A stretch of DNA of 64,000 nucleotides from Notospermus geniculatus (taxonomy: Eukaryota; Nemertea; Pilidiophora; Heteronemertea; Lineidae). Shown here piece after piece: positions 1 to 10,982 of this stretch. Both the position numbers and the translations under genes were made by a program. The notes beneath the pieces are model-generated. The model was not told the DNA's origin. It searched no databases and saw only the letters and a list, made by a program, of their open reading frames with translations. Location of the stretch: contig NMRB01000508.1 in NCBI GenBank assembly GCA_002633025.1, positions 120,600 to 184,599 of the forward strand, given 5' to 3'. Positions within the stretch are counted from its first letter, which is position 1, and each line of letters opens with the position of its first letter.

Positions 1-1219
1 ACTAGCATGATACCCATGATGGCGAGCACATACGCACAGGATGCATGTGGTCAGAGAATGGCATAAGGGGTAAAAAATATAATGGCACCATAGGCAGTAA
101 GGGAGACCAAAACCATGCTGAAGTCATGTAGAAAATCCCTGAATATTGGGTTTTACATGTAGTAGTTTAATTCAGCGGAAAACCTTCGACGTAATGATGT
201 GGCGATGAGACGATGGCCGAAGACAGGTGTAGGGTGGTTATGCGGCTCACACGGAATTGGTGCGAATGGTGAACCGCAATACAAAAAGAGGTGATGGCAA
301 ATGCGCCGCTCGATTAGTGCAGAAAAGCCATTGATTCTGCAAAGCTCGCATCACTTTCTGGCCTAAAAGTAGGTGGAGGACACTCCCCAAATAATAACTA
401 AACATTCCCAAACGTTGTTGTCTCTGGTCAATGCGTAGTTTATGAGTATGTGCGTGACAAAGACCCATGTTTGCTCGTTGACCTACCATCTGTACACATT
501 GCTACACTGTACACCTGTATATGATGCGATCAACTCCAGTTGGTACGGACGTATTTCAAAATGGAGTCCTTCCATTAGAAGCGATGTAAAATGGACAACT
601 GTCTACACAGTAAATGTATGCACTTCGTGTCCTTCCTTTTAGTCTGAACTTTTGACAAGGTCCTAACAGCTCCATTGTTTCTTCATTATGGGAAGTCAAT
701 TTCTATGTTTGATATTGTCTTGGTGAAGTTTTACCAATTTAGCACAATAAATAAATAAGTATATACAGAATTGTTGGCGAGTTTGTGGGACCCATTGAAG
801 ATGAGTGGGTCAACCAGAGGTGGTCTAATAATCTTTTCCAGAGCTGTATAAGAATCTGATCAACCCAGTCTCATCAAGAACCATTGTTTGGTCTCCCTCT
901 TAAACACAGTTTACCTATCTTGTTACTTACAAGTGCCCCACAAGGTTTCATTACAGCTCCTGTCTCCCTTGTTGCCCCAGCTCTCAGCTTTCCTATAGAA
1001 CCATCAGGAAAAGTAATTACAGAGAGAAAAAGCACTTCTAATGTTCATTTGTTGATCCACCTGCCATAAAAATGGGAGTAATCTGCGGAAGAGCTGGTAG
1101 GAGAATGTATATGTTGTGAGGGGTTCGTCATGTTCGTGATCATGTCGGCGGAGCGATTACCTTTAATGGGTCATTGTTCTTGGCGCAGCTGCAGCCCTGT
1201 GTTAAAACCTGCTTCCTAT
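1..1219. other. Unassigned sequence, no gene recognised
   Basis: All six reading frames are short and none resembles a known protein. There is an AATAAATAAATAAG stretch near 746 but no gene that it would serve. I see no tandem or inverted repeat of note. Confidence 0.5.
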
Positions 1220-1384
1220 TCACATTTGTGACCCTATCTAGCAAAAGTAGGCGCATGACGCAACTGAGGAAAAGGTTAATGGCCTTACAACACAATAGCT
1301 GAAATGTACATCACTGCAGGTTGACAATAGTAGTGGACAGCAGTGATAATAGTTGAGTATATTGATGATCACCTGCAACAAGCG
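1220..1384 (+). repeat. Dispersed repeat fragment, relative of 37098-37320
   Basis: The stretch with TAGCAAAAGTAG, GGTTAATGGCCTT, AGCTGAAATGTAC and TAGTAGTGGACAG recurs in the same order at 37098-37268, and part of it at 19855-19960. It is an interspersed element of unknown class. The copies are diverged and the ends are not defined here. Confidence 0.6.
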
Positions 1385-1854
1385 CAGGCGCGGATTTAGG
1401 GGGGATGCACTCGGCGCACGCCCCCCTTACTTTTGCAGACCAGTGTTTTTTCCAGTAACTGAATTTTAGCTCCTACGGTGACAGGTTCCGCGGGATCCTG
1501 AAGTAGTTTGGCACCACTGACACTTTGAACATAGCCCAAGCAGCTGCCCACCGCCGCTCTAATTACACAGTGTTCGCTGTCGTGTGGGCTGCTGTCTTGA
1601 TCCCTTAGCCCAGTCAGTAGTATTAATTTGCAATTTTCGTTGGTTTTATGCCATTCAGAAGGCGGTTCTCCAAGAACCGACAGGACCTACATGTCGATTG
1701 GCGGTCCGAAATGCCGGGAAATCGCATTTCAGGGCTTCTACTATTCTAGAATTCGGGGCTAAATACACGCCTGTGGCGTGTGCGGCGACAGCAAAGCCAT
1801 TCGCTGTCGCCGATATCTGCACCCCCCTTTCATCAAATCCTGGATCCGCCCCTG
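1385..1854. mobile_element. Non-autonomous DNA transposon with CAGGCGCGGAT/ATCCGCCCCTG ends
   Basis: The left end CAGGCGCGGATTTAGGGG is the inverse of the right end, which finishes GGATCCGCCCCTG. An AAGCGC direct repeat borders both sides. Ends of the type CAGGGGCGGATCCA are common in hAT-like non-autonomous elements (family knowledge). Relatives lie at 6608-6740, 24476-24629 and 25049-25214. No transposase is present. Confidence 0.65.
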
Positions 1855-2420
1855 AAGCGCCTGCTTGCTAGAGCGCAGGTCACATTTGGGAGGCCCTGCC
1901 CCCTGCCTAAACCTCTGGACAAGAACAACTGAAATGATGCCGACAAGTGCATTTTGGAAATATCACATCCAAGAATAAGAAGAATTCATATTGCCGAGAA
2001 CCGTCTAAACAATCAACTCCCGAAAGCCAAATAAAACATGATATTAGACACTGTAGCTACGCAATCTAATTGATTTTCATATTCTGTTGGAATAGCTCGG
2101 GGTCCAGAGTAAACAGTAATAATGAACGCTTTTCTAACCCATATCTCCCCTCAACTCATATCTCGGCTGTGGCAGACAGGTTATTAGATTTCTCAAGGTG
2201 AAATTACGGATATGGATATGGGTACCATTACGGATAGGCATATTTGCTATCTAATGTAATATCTCCTTGCAGTTTTGAGTTTGCACAGTGTGTTACCACT
2301 CCAATGCTGATTATGCTGGTGGATTCAATCCTACATTTATTCCAGAAATGTCCAGGCCACGTGTAGATGTCAACTATGATCTCAATCTGCCAACTTGCCA
2401 CACTCGCTGGACAAAAGTGC
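1855..2420. other. Unassigned sequence
   Basis: No coding or repeat structure was recognised. It is moderately AT-rich, with several stop codons in every frame. Confidence 0.4.
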
Positions 2421-2943
2421 TAGGCCTAGTGTACATCGGCGTTGCGATTGGAAGCAACTACCGAACCGGCAATGGCGTTTCCGACAATGATTGGCGACTA
2501 CCTGGAACCAGCAGCAACTGATCAGATGCTCAAACAGGCCCATGTACACCCACCGGCAATGTTATTGCCGACCGTTGCCACTAGTTCCAGCCAGTTGCTC
2601 ATTCTACTCGTTGCCAACGGTTGCTTCTAGTCGTCTTCAGTCGCTTCCGATGTACGTGCACTGGCAATGAATTTCCTCGTTTGTGGAGCATACCTGGTCA
2701 TGTGATGGAATCATGTGACCCACAAAATGACTCCCGAGTGGTCTGATCGGAAGACATCGACATTTTCCTTGTTGCATTCGGTACCATTGGCTGTCCGATG
2801 TGCGCGCTCCAGATTGAAGACTGGATTGTGCCACTTGTTGCCACAATGACCTGTCGTAACCGATGTACGTGGAATGCATACATCAATAGCGACTGCTGCG
2901 TTCAGTTGCTTCCAGTCGCAAGGCCGATGTACGCTCCGCTTTA
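2421..2943. mobile_element. Foldback element of the GCGTACATC / AGTTGCTTCCAGTCGC family
   Basis: The left arm reads GTGTACATCGGCGTTGCG then GGAAGCAACT. The right arm is its inverse, AGTTGCTTCCAGTCGCAAG then CCGATGTACGC. The interior is full of short CAACT/AGTTG motifs in both orientations. Close copies are at 10983-11497, and more distant ones at 13921-14397 and 29726-30163. It has no open reading frame and is probably a non-autonomous cut-and-paste element. Confidence 0.7.
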
Positions 2944-3542
2944 GAGACCAATGCTTACAGCCACGAGGCCAGCGCTTTCGATCTCAACATGAAAAGGAAG
3001 GCCCACTTTGCCATTGTACTCACGTGAACTCGGCGAGAATTGTCCTGGGAATGGACCAGATGGATCTTGTTATGCTCTCAGTGCAGGAAATGTGACCTAA
3101 GAGGTGACACAGCGATACCAATAATGGTGAATGTTAAAAAAAGGACAGCGAGGCCTGAAAAAAGACGTTGTGCTAAAGCTTGCCTTGAATGATGCAAGAC
3201 GATTGTAAATTAGCTGATAACTGAGACACCATGCTGATCGGAAATGCAGAGGTGATAAACAGCGATACGCCGAATTCAAACTGGCCAATATTCTTCCACG
3301 CCAACCTTTCACCCACCGCATGTAACATGATTTCAAAGCCGATATTTCTCACTACCATGTGCCGGGCTCGAATGAGAGATAGTGATTACAGATTTGCCAA
3401 TAGTGAGACAAGGGGACATAATCCCTTGTGACATTTCTCAGGGGCTGGGAATGGAGGGGTCTGACGGGTGGAGACAGCGTGAACGTAAAGGGGAAATGAT
3501 CACACAGGATCGCAGAAAGAGCGAAGAAAGGTTGGATCGAGC
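2944..3542. other. Unassigned sequence before minisatellite
   Basis: No gene or repeat was recognised between the foldback element and the 21-bp minisatellite. Confidence 0.4.
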
Positions 3543-3935
3543 AAATAAAGGTTGGAACCCAGTGAAGAAAGTTTGAAGCTACTGAAGAAAGCTTGGAACC
3601 CGGTGAAGAAAGGGTGGAACCTAGCGAAGAAAGGTTGGAACCTAGTGCAGAAAGGTTGGAACCTAGCACAGAAAGGTTGGAACCTAGCGCAGAAAGGTTG
3701 GAACCTAGAGAAGAAAGGTATCGGGTCGTATTATAGAACGTTCCTTAATGTTAAGGTTGACCTTAAAATACTAAAATACTGCCCTTAACTTACTGAAGAA
3801 AGGTTGGAACCTAGCGAAGAAAGGTTGGAATTGTGCAGAAATGTTGGAACTACGAAAACTTGGAACCTAGGGAAGAAAGGTTGGAACCAAGCAAAGAAAG
3901 GTTGGAATCAAGCAAAGATTGGAGCAATGGAAGGC
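3543..3935 (+). repeat. 21-bp minisatellite (AAAGGTTGGAACCTAGCGCAG unit)
   Basis: About 14 imperfect copies of a roughly 21-base unit built round GGTTGGAACC(T/C)AG run through this stretch. Because the unit is a multiple of three, some frames stay open as repetitive peptides. These are by-products rather than genes. The array is interrupted at 3721-3792 by an unrelated insertion. Confidence 0.9.
3721..3792. mobile_element. MITE remnant inside the 21-bp minisatellite
   Basis: The segment contains TTCCTTAATGTTAAGG and TTGACCTTAA, which resemble the arm of the MITE at 42905-43022 (TTCCTTAAGTGTAAGG, TCGACCTTAA). The minisatellite resumes directly after it. Confidence 0.5.
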
Positions 3936-4044
3936 CGGAAGCTGCCTGTTGACAAGGAAAGCAATGCTGTGCTGCTGCCACAGGACTTGGCAATGCAGAC
4001 TGAGCTTGTGGGTGCAACCCTGACAGTCTGAATGTCAGTTTTTA

Positions 4045-4740
4045 GCCCGCTTGGCCGCAAGGCCCAGCAGGGCTTATGCTGTGGTTGGGGTCATTTAGTG
4101 GTGGTCTGTCGTGCGTTAGTACGTACGGCGGTACGTCCGTAAACTTTTGGTTTGTTAGCGCTCTAGCGCCTTTATTTTTTGACGGATCTTTTTGGTCTTT
4201 GGTGGGTGTATATATGGGCCTAAGATCTAGGTCGAGTTCGATTTTGAGTGCGGTAGGATTCCTATTTTGGCCCCTAGGGGGCGTTTTGTGAAAAATTTCA
4301 AAGGGCTATATGTTGATAATGGTTTGAACTATTGTGTTGAAACTTTGTACTCATGTACCTCTAGGTTATAGCAATTTACACACACAATTTCAGTGAAATC
4401 TGATTCTTAACTTTGCCGCTAGGGGGCCAAAACCAAAATCACTGAAAGTGCTAATTTCTCCCTAACCAAGAGATGGATTTTTGTCAAATTTTTTTCATGG
4501 GTATATCTAATAATGATACATAAGATAGTATTCAATTTTTTTATTTGACCTACTTTTCAAGGTCGCAGAGGTCAACGTTTCTCTGGAATTACGAAATTGG
4601 CTCTTTTTGTAATGATTTGACCTATTGCTTTGAAACTTCCATTTATATGGCAGTTTCACATGTTTGTACCTAAATGGCTTATAGGGGTTGCTGATGATTC
4701 CCACCACTATGCGTCAAGCCAAGCGGGCACAGTGCCATTG
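4045..4740. mobile_element. Possible degenerate TIR element
   Basis: The left edge AGCCCGCTTGGCC is inverted at the right edge as CCAAGCGGGC near 4724. The interior has AT-rich text with repeated GCTAGGGGGC-like motifs and no coding potential. The ends are short and the call is tentative. Confidence 0.35.
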
Positions 4741-5183
4741 GCACTATTTTTTTCGATGGAGCAGAGATTTGTTGGCTTCCAGTCAGCATCCTGCTCATTT
4801 ATTTGCCAGATATCAATGTTTCCTGCTCATCTTTTGTTCTGTGCTTCGTAGGTTTCATCGACTGGGTCTAATTGAATATCCGAGCACCCAGAAGTTCCTG
4901 GGTTAATTTTCCATCACGGGTGGATGATTCTAGCAATACTTGTGTGGTTTCTATCACAATTTTGGTTAAGTGACACTGGTTAATGGTGTGTTTTGTAGAT
5001 AAATCTACCCAATGGTTATCAACCAAGGGATTGTATTCAGCAGAGGGACTTGTTTTTATGGTGACAAATCTAATTATGTATGGACAGTTGGGGGTTTAGT
5101 GGAGTAGCATGGGATATCTCTTTGAGCTTGGGTGGCTTTCGATCTCCTTAGGGTCCATACTGACAGTGGACCCTGGTATAGCA
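4741..5183. other. Unassigned sequence
   Basis: No gene, RNA gene or repeat was recognised. Confidence 0.4.
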
Positions 5184-5185
5184 TA

Positions 5186-5380
5186 CTGTAAACCGTGAAA
5201 TTTTCGTAAGCGTTTTATTTTCGCGATGAGGGGTCAAAACACGAACTTAAATCGCACGAAAATTGCTGGGCCTTAAAAATTTCTGAAGCTTAGGGCCATA
5301 TCGCGAAATTTATTCTTCCTGAATTTGCGAAGTACGAAAATCGCGAACAATTAGCGCCGCGAAAATTTCACGGTTTACAG
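5186..5380. mobile_element. TA-flanked MITE, CTGTAAACCGTGAAATTTTC ends
   Basis: It is a 195-base element with TIRs of about 21 bases (CTGTAAACCGTGAAATTT inward from both ends), bordered by TA on each side. Internal sequence continues the inverted symmetry with TTTTCGCGA motifs. A TA target duplication fits Tc1/mariner-like non-autonomous elements (inference). Confidence 0.8.
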
Positions 5381-5382
5381 TA

Positions 5383-5924
5383 TCAGTTGTTGCAAGCTGC
5401 ATCTACTCAGTAGGCTCAGACTTTCGTGTCCATACTTTTCCCAAGCAAAAGACCAATAACATTCCCAGCTACATTGCCTTGAGTTCTTGCTCTGGCGTTT
5501 GACTATCGGACAGTTGGACACTTGACGTGGGCGATAATTAGATCCACTAACAGAATGTGGAATTGCTATGAATCTGAATGTGACGTTTATCACCCGTTCG
5601 CCGCAGCTCAACAAATCTATATTTCACCCCTCCTCATGGTCGACTCTCATCATCCTGCTCATCAATCTCCCATCAGGCCATACAACATGTTGCAGACACA
5701 TCGCCCAGACGTCCGAATTTCCGTTATTTCCTGATCGGCATAGTTAAGACCCAATTAAGAGATTTGATAACCTGTTAATTCTGTCAGCCCTGGAGCTGGG
5801 TGGCCACTGGTCAGATCTCATGTCCACACATTTCTCTTCTTTTGCCCCCTGGTACAGATAACTGTGTGATGAGAATTGTATAGTTTACTCGTTTTGTGGT
5901 TGGGCAGCCACCTGTATATAGTGC
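5383..5924. other. Unassigned sequence
   Basis: No gene or repeat was recognised; the open frames are short. Confidence 0.4.
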
Positions 5925-6560
5925 TATGGTCATTGCCTGCCATATCTGAGGTCAAGTTTTGGTCTATCTGCTGCCAAATCTGAGGTCAGCTGGGTCTATC
6001 TCCATCCATATTTGAGGTTAGTTGGGTATTGTCCTGCCACATCTGAGGTTAGGTGATTATAAGCTATAGACTGTTCTCAAAATGACGTAAACGAGAAAGG
6101 TCTGGATTCTGTGCACTTCCGCCAAAATCTCAACCATAACCTCAGTCTGAAACTGAATGACGTAACGCAGACAACCCCATGACAGTGACGTCGAAGACGT
6201 TGCGTCAGACTCGACCATTGCTGAATCATGGATGGCGTCACGTCAACCGGTTTTAGATTGAGGTTATGGTTGAGATTTCAGCGGAAGTGCGCAGATCTGC
6301 GAATTTGAGAATGGTCTATATCCTGCCACATCTGAGGTCAGCTGGGTCTATGTCCTGCCACATCTGAGATCAGATGGGTCTATATCCCGCCACATCTGAG
6401 GTCAGGTGGGTCTACATGTATGTCCTGCCACATCGGACGTCAGGTGGGTCTGTATACTGCCAAATCTGAGGTCAGGTTGGTCTATATCCTGCCATATCAG
6501 ATGTCAGTTGGGTCTGTGTCCTGCCATATCTGAGGTCAGCTGGGTCTATGTCCTACTTAT
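5925..6560 (+). repeat. Minisatellite of about 33 bp (CTGCCACATCTGAGGTCAG)
   Basis: Units of about 31-36 bases read GTCTAT, TCCTGCCA(A/C)ATC, TGAGGTCAG(C/G)TGG. Around four copies precede and eight follow a foldback insertion (6067-6318), so the array existed before the insertion. Confidence 0.85.
6067..6318. mobile_element. Foldback TIR element inserted in the minisatellite
   Basis: The ends TATAGACTGTTCTCAAAA and TTTGAGAATGGTCTATA are inverted. The inner arms CTCAACCATAACCTCA and TGAGGTTATGGTTGAG pair perfectly. It holds several TGACGT/ACGTCA motifs. A second copy at 23522-23768 lies inside a SINE. Confidence 0.8.
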
Positions 6561-6607
6561 CTGCATGTTCATATGGACAATTCATCCTCTCCCCTTCCAG
6601 TTTTGGT

Positions 6608-6740
6608 CAGGCGTGGATCCAAGAGGGCACACCCGGTGCACCCCCCTTTCGGCCAACAAATCTATAAAATCGACCGTGAAATTATGAAATTTGGAGCAAA
6701 TCATTGAAATTCACGGTGGATTTCAATGGATCCGCCCCTG
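6608..6740. mobile_element. Short CAGGCGTGGATCC...GGATCCGCCCCTG MITE
   Basis: This is a 133-base element whose ends are inverted relatives of those at 1385-1854. It shares internal text (GCCAACAAATCT, GACCGTGAAATT) with the copy at 24476-24629. Confidence 0.75.
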
Positions 6741-7144
6741 TTTAGTTGCTTTTAGTTACGAATATCTTCTGCAAAGATTCCATTCTTTGAACCTGCTTGC
6801 TACTTCATCACGATTTCTCATCTCTGCAGCAAAACCGGCCATGACTTTCCATCCTTTATGTCCGTTTTATCATTTATGGAGTCTAAGTCGGCAGAAGTAA
6901 TTAGCGTACATCTGTTGAATGGTAATGGAGCAAATGCTTGGCTGAGCTTTATGGGAGAGGAAGTGAACCTTGCTTACGGTGTTAATAGCTCTGTGTTTGG
7001 GTCACTGTACAGTTCATAGACGGACATAGGAAGTAATTGGTTTTAGGCTGTTGGCCGAGTTGAAGATTTCACTTTGCAGGGTAGGCAGTTTTTGAGAGCT
7101 GATGTGGGGTTTTGGGGCAGCTATGGCTGTCTCCGTGTCCTGAC
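6741..7144. other. Unassigned sequence
   Basis: No gene or repeat was recognised. Confidence 0.4.
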
Positions 7145-8427
7145 TAAAGGTGCCTACAGGTTGACGTTGCGTCTTGAAGCAACTCGACGGATCTGCCGCC
7201 GATCAAAAAACCACCACGCGCAGGTCGACATTTCAGCGATTGAGAGGAACTTGGAGCAAATGGCAGTTACCTCGAGCAACACGCTCAAGGTCGCATGTCG
7301 TGAGGTGGGTACCCAAAAAAGGTGGATTTGTGACACTCGGCAAAAAAATCTGTCGTTCAAGTATCATTTTCTCAGAGATTCATAGACCTATTAAGGTGGT
7401 TTTAGTCTCATATTGTAGCTCTTGAAGTTCTCTTTCATATGATCCCAACCTTCTTTGATTTGACGGAATAGTTTGGGTTCAGCAACCCTTTTAATAAAAC
7501 AATCCGGGGGTGGATCGGAGCCGGAGGTGGAGCCGGAGGTGCAGGAGGGAGCAGTAATCAAGGCTAAGATGTTCTATAACTCCAAAATACTTTGCTGTAT
7601 CTTGAATAAACTGTTTCTGTGTTTAGATCAGCTTCACAATTTGCCTCTAGATGTGTCTGGTGGTGCTATTATGACTAGGGGTTAAAGGTCAGCAGCCATT
7701 TCACTTTCACTTTCACCTTGGGAGTTGAGTGGGAGGAGAACCATCCTTGTCAAGTTTGCACAGTTTCAGGTGTAAGATTTTTTTCATCATTCAAACCCAA
7801 ATCACCTTGTTTACTTCTTCTACAGTAATTAAAACATATTGTAATCAAAACAGACTGTCTGACGGTCCATATTTGCTCTAAATATCTGCGCAATTGTGGG
7901 TTATTTTTCATTCACAATTCACACCCCTTTACACTAAGAAAAAACAAGTTATTTTGGCCTTATCTTATAGCCCTGGTTGTTATCTACAATTTAAAACAAA
8001 CCAGGTTGAATTTGGTTGAGAACTGACCAAGCAATGGTGTTTTTTGTAAAAAGGGTCCGTTCTGAGAAAAACACGTTTTTCTGATGAGCTTCTAATGCAT
8101 TAGTCAGTTAATTTATTACACATTAACAAGTATATCTCAGGAATAAAAGGAGATAATGAAGATCTGTTTTCTGTTTTTGATGTGGTTTAAGGTCTACAAT
8201 AAGCTGTGGGATTATTGAAAAATGGGCCTTTTTGACCATGTCACACATTTGTGGCCCACCTTATGACATGCGACCTCAAGTAGCGTGTCCGGCAGATGCT
8301 CGGAGACGCAAGCGCACTCAGGTCGACAAAATCGGCAACTGATCAGTCACTCGGAGTTGCTTCATCGCCGGAAAGCTAGTTGCCGCGAGTTGCTTCAAGA
8401 CGCAATGCCGACCTGAAGGCACCTTTA
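7145..8427. mobile_element. TAAAGGTGCC foldback element split by a later insertion
   Basis: The left end AAAGGTGCCTACAGGT then TTGCGTCTTGAAGCAACT is inverted at the right end (AGTTGCTTCAAGACGCAA, ACCTGAAGGCACCTTTA). The complete, uninterrupted relative is at 61374-61661. The two halves here are separated by a 985-base insertion (7290-8274). There is no transposase. Confidence 0.75.
7290..8274. mobile_element. 985-bp TIR element nested in another transposon
   Basis: Ends GTCGCATGTCGTGAGGTGGG and CCCACCTTATGACATGCGAC are inverted repeats. Direct CTCAAG repeats at 7284-7289 and 8275-8280 look like the target duplication. The interior is AT-rich, has no long open frame and resembles no transposase that I can recognise. 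Confidence 0.7.
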
Positions 8428-8474
8428 CAGTATATTTGCCGTCACAGAACATTGTCAACAGCTTGCGACGTTCA

Positions 8475-8714
8475 CAGTGTGGCGACTCAAACTGAAAATT
8501 ATTTTATTCGTACGCGATTTTACTCATGCATAACTAATCGTGTTGACTACTTTTGCAGTTGTTTAGGCAAATAGAAGGGGTGACAGCTTATTACGTAATC
8601 ACCCGTCACCCCTTCCATTTACCAGATGAACTGCGAATGCGACAAGCACCATTAGTTATGCATCAACGACTTCGCGTACGAATAAAATAATTTTCACTTT
8701 GAGTCACCACACTG
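8475..8714. mobile_element. 240-bp foldback element with CAGTGTGG/CCACACTG ends
   Basis: Arms carrying AAAATTATTTTATTCGTACG and its inverse CGTACGAATAAAATAATTTT fold over the whole element. The centre pairs again through GAAGGGGTGAC and GTCACCCCTTC. Confidence 0.8.
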
Positions 8715-8893
8715 GTTCACTGAGATCGAATAGCGAGTTGCTCAAAGGGTGTCAGTCCTGTCAATTGCATTGTGTTTGCCCACCCCTGCTTTTGTTCTGT
8801 CTTATTACACAATGTGGTCACTCAGTAAAGTCTAGATGTCTCCAAATGTTTGTTCAACCTTTACTGCTAAAAAGAAACTCGGTGGTTGCTTAA

Positions 8894-9519
8894 AAGCCTT
8901 GTTCACACTGGCGGCGCGGTGCAATGCGTTGACAAAGTCGCCAAGCGGTGTCAGTTTTGACATAGCGCGGTGGTCATGATTAGCGGAAGTGACATCATTC
9001 ATGTCATTCAAATTGTGCCAGATAAATACTGCAGGAGCGATCGGGGGTGGTGGAAATCGCTCGTCGCCTCCTACTGCTTTTTACCGCATCGCAAGTGTGA
9101 ACAGCTATAGGCTTAAAGGAGTTCGACGTCCAAGTTGTAAACAAACCAGTTTGTTTACAAACAGTGGTCGGCAAACTTGTTTTATTCCTTCGTGAAGGTG
9201 GCAGCACCAGTAGCGCCCCGTGATCGTTAGACTGGTGCTCGGTCCAATGCAACTCACTCAACCACTCACTGGTTCTCTATCCAGGCTGTGCTGCCACCCA
9301 TTATCGGTGATATGTACTGAAGTGAATATGTAGTCTCGCGCAGCCAACCGTTTCGTTCCGCAGGTACCGCGACACAAACATTCAATCCTCAGATTCGGCT
9401 GGGTGACCGAGACTAGTGAATATCATGTTTACAACTTGGACATCCAGCTCCTTTAACAGTGGAAACAATCAGGTGTGAAAAATTTTGCATCGCACCGCGC
9501 CTGCAGTGTGAACAAGGCT
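8894..9519. mobile_element. AAGCCTTGTTCACACTGGCG foldback element, carrying an insertion
   Basis: The left end AAGCCTTGTTCACACTGG plus GCGGTGCAATGC is mirrored at 9487-9519 (GCATCGCACCGCGCC, CAGTGTGAACAAGGCTT). TTAA precedes the left end and TTTA follows the right. A second element (9117-9452) sits at an internal TTAA. Confidence 0.7.
9117..9452. mobile_element. Nested TTAA element, AGGAG...CTCCT ends
   Basis: This is a 336-base element flanked by exact TTAA at 9113-9116 and 9453-9456. Its TIRs are about 27 bases: GTCCAAGTTGTAAACA on the left and its inverse TGTTTACAACTTGGAC on the right. TTAA duplications are typical of piggyBac and Kolobok transposons (family knowledge). No transposase is encoded. 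Confidence 0.8.
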
Positions 9520-9933
9520 TTACATCAACAACGTAGGAGGAATGAGAATTATCCACGAATTAAGAAGAGATTGTGCTATAAGCCATATACAGGACACAAG
9601 CCGATTAAACTTTCTGATAAATCTGTTGTCTTCCTCTACGGATTATGGCTAACATCTATCATGATTATACGACTTATTTTATTAGCATGGCGTTGTCCTG
9701 GGTGTGATTCTATCGGGGCGATGTCTGGGTTCTATCGAATGTAATGAAATTGTGGCTTCTCGCACATGACACATCCCACTCGCCAAACTCAGTATTGCAC
9801 TTGTTATCAGTGGGACAGCTGTTGATATAAGTAACAGCAATATTCTAAACGACAGTGTGCTTGAAAGTAGACAATAAAGCTGTTCTTTCTATTGTCCATC
9901 TACCCCCAGCCCCACCCCCAGTCACAACCAAGA
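9520..9933. other. Unassigned sequence with one hydrophobic open stretch
   Basis: A plus-strand frame open from about 9475 to 9744 encodes a basic segment then roughly 20 hydrophobic residues (near 9625-9695), like a type II anchor. No splice signal or homology ties it to a gene, so it is left unassigned. Confidence 0.3.
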
Positions 9934-10405
9934 GGAGCCTTGATAGCCGGGTGGTTATCACGTCCGCTTAGCAAGCGGCAGGTCCCGGGTTTGAATCCAG
10001 CCCGGGCCATATGGGATTTCATTCCCGGCTCTTCACGTCCGTCGCATGGGATAGTAACTTGTGGAGCCTTATACCTTCTGTCTGCTAGGACAAGTAAAAA
10101 ACCCCATCCAAGTGAGGAACATGAGTAGCTTGATATGGCCTCTTCCGTACTTATCAGGGCCAATAATAACCTTGTTTACACTACATAAAAGTCCAGGCTC
10201 AGCACGGGCTTTTTGCGTTTACACCTATGAATCGCCATGTCTAAATAAAGCCCGGGCTTTTAAAACCAATACATGCCGCATACGTGCTCAAAAAGCCCGG
10301 GCTTATTTCAGACCCGACCTTCGAAAAGTCCGGGCTTTTTCAGACAGGTGTAACCAAGGCTAATGCTATAGCTTCGGCCCTGCTGGAAGAATCAAATACA
10401 AATAC
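9934..10405 (+). mobile_element. tRNA-derived SINE (family A), interrupted
   Basis: The tRNA-like head has an A box (TGATAGCCGGGTGG), an anticodon-type stem-loop CCGC-TTAGCAA-GCGG (AGC in the loop) and a B box (GGGTTTGAATCC). The body has GGGATTTCATTCCCGGCTC and CCCATCCAAGTGAGG, and a tail near GAAATACAAA-type repeats. An insertion at 10170-10359 splits it near the 3' end. Full copies are at 25261-25535, 37500-37770 and 38136-38403. Confidence 0.85.
10170..10359. mobile_element. CCTTGTTTACAC...CAAGG foldback inserted in the SINE
   Basis: The left CCTTGTTTACAC and right GTGTAACCAAGG ends are inverted, and the interior repeats GCCCGGGCTTTT-like motifs in both orientations. Intact SINE copies read straight through this point. 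Confidence 0.7.
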
Positions 10406-10762
10406 AACCAAGTCAGTGCCTTTACCATTTGATGGCAGAGCTGTCACCTGGAGCACAAACTCTTCTACATGTAAGTTATCTGATGTTCCTGTCGTCAAGA
10501 GCAACACAAACTTGGTCTATTTCTTGATGCAACTGACATAACCACCAGAGAAATATCTCACCAATGACAATCAGACAGACTTATCGCCCAGTTGGGAATA
10601 TGAAAACTTTGTAGTACATGGGGAGAAGATTGCTCTGAGACACCTCTGTCAGAAATCATTTGTCAAGTCAGTGGTGCAGTGGAAAGGTTTGGATCTGTCA
10701 ACTTTCTGGTCGTCAAGAAGTAAAAAGTGCTACAAGTACAAGAATTGAATGGATGTGGAACC
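10406..10762. other. Unassigned sequence
   Basis: No gene or repeat was recognised. Confidence 0.4.
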
Positions 10763-10766
10763 TTAA

Positions 10767-10978
10767 GCTTGCCGTACACTGGAGCTGTCTGCTGAGCAAA
10801 ATGTTATTCGAGACCGTTTGCTCAGCAGACAGCTCGCGTGCGCGCGTAATTTTGGTGAGTTTTTTGCCTCGCGAGACAGAAAGCTCCCGTGTGCGCGTAT
10901 TTTTCGGTGAGCTATCTGCTGAGCAAACGGTCTCGAATTACTTTTTGCTCAGCAGATAGCTCCCGTGTGCGGCAGGCT
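10767..10978. mobile_element. TTAA-flanked MITE with TGCTGAGCAAA arms
   Basis: TTAA borders both sides (10763-10766, 10979-10982). The ends GCTTGCCGTACACTGG and GTGTGCGGCAGGC are partly inverted. Four copies of (T/C)TGCTGAGCAAA or its inverse occur inside, together with four GCGTGCGCGC/CGTGTGCG stretches. Confidence 0.75.
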
Positions 10979-10982
10979 TTAA

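Noticed and set aside
4076-4291. A 71-codon hydrophobic frame
   Set aside because: It looks membrane-like, but has no splice signals, homology or conserved neighbours, and lies in a possible degenerate element.
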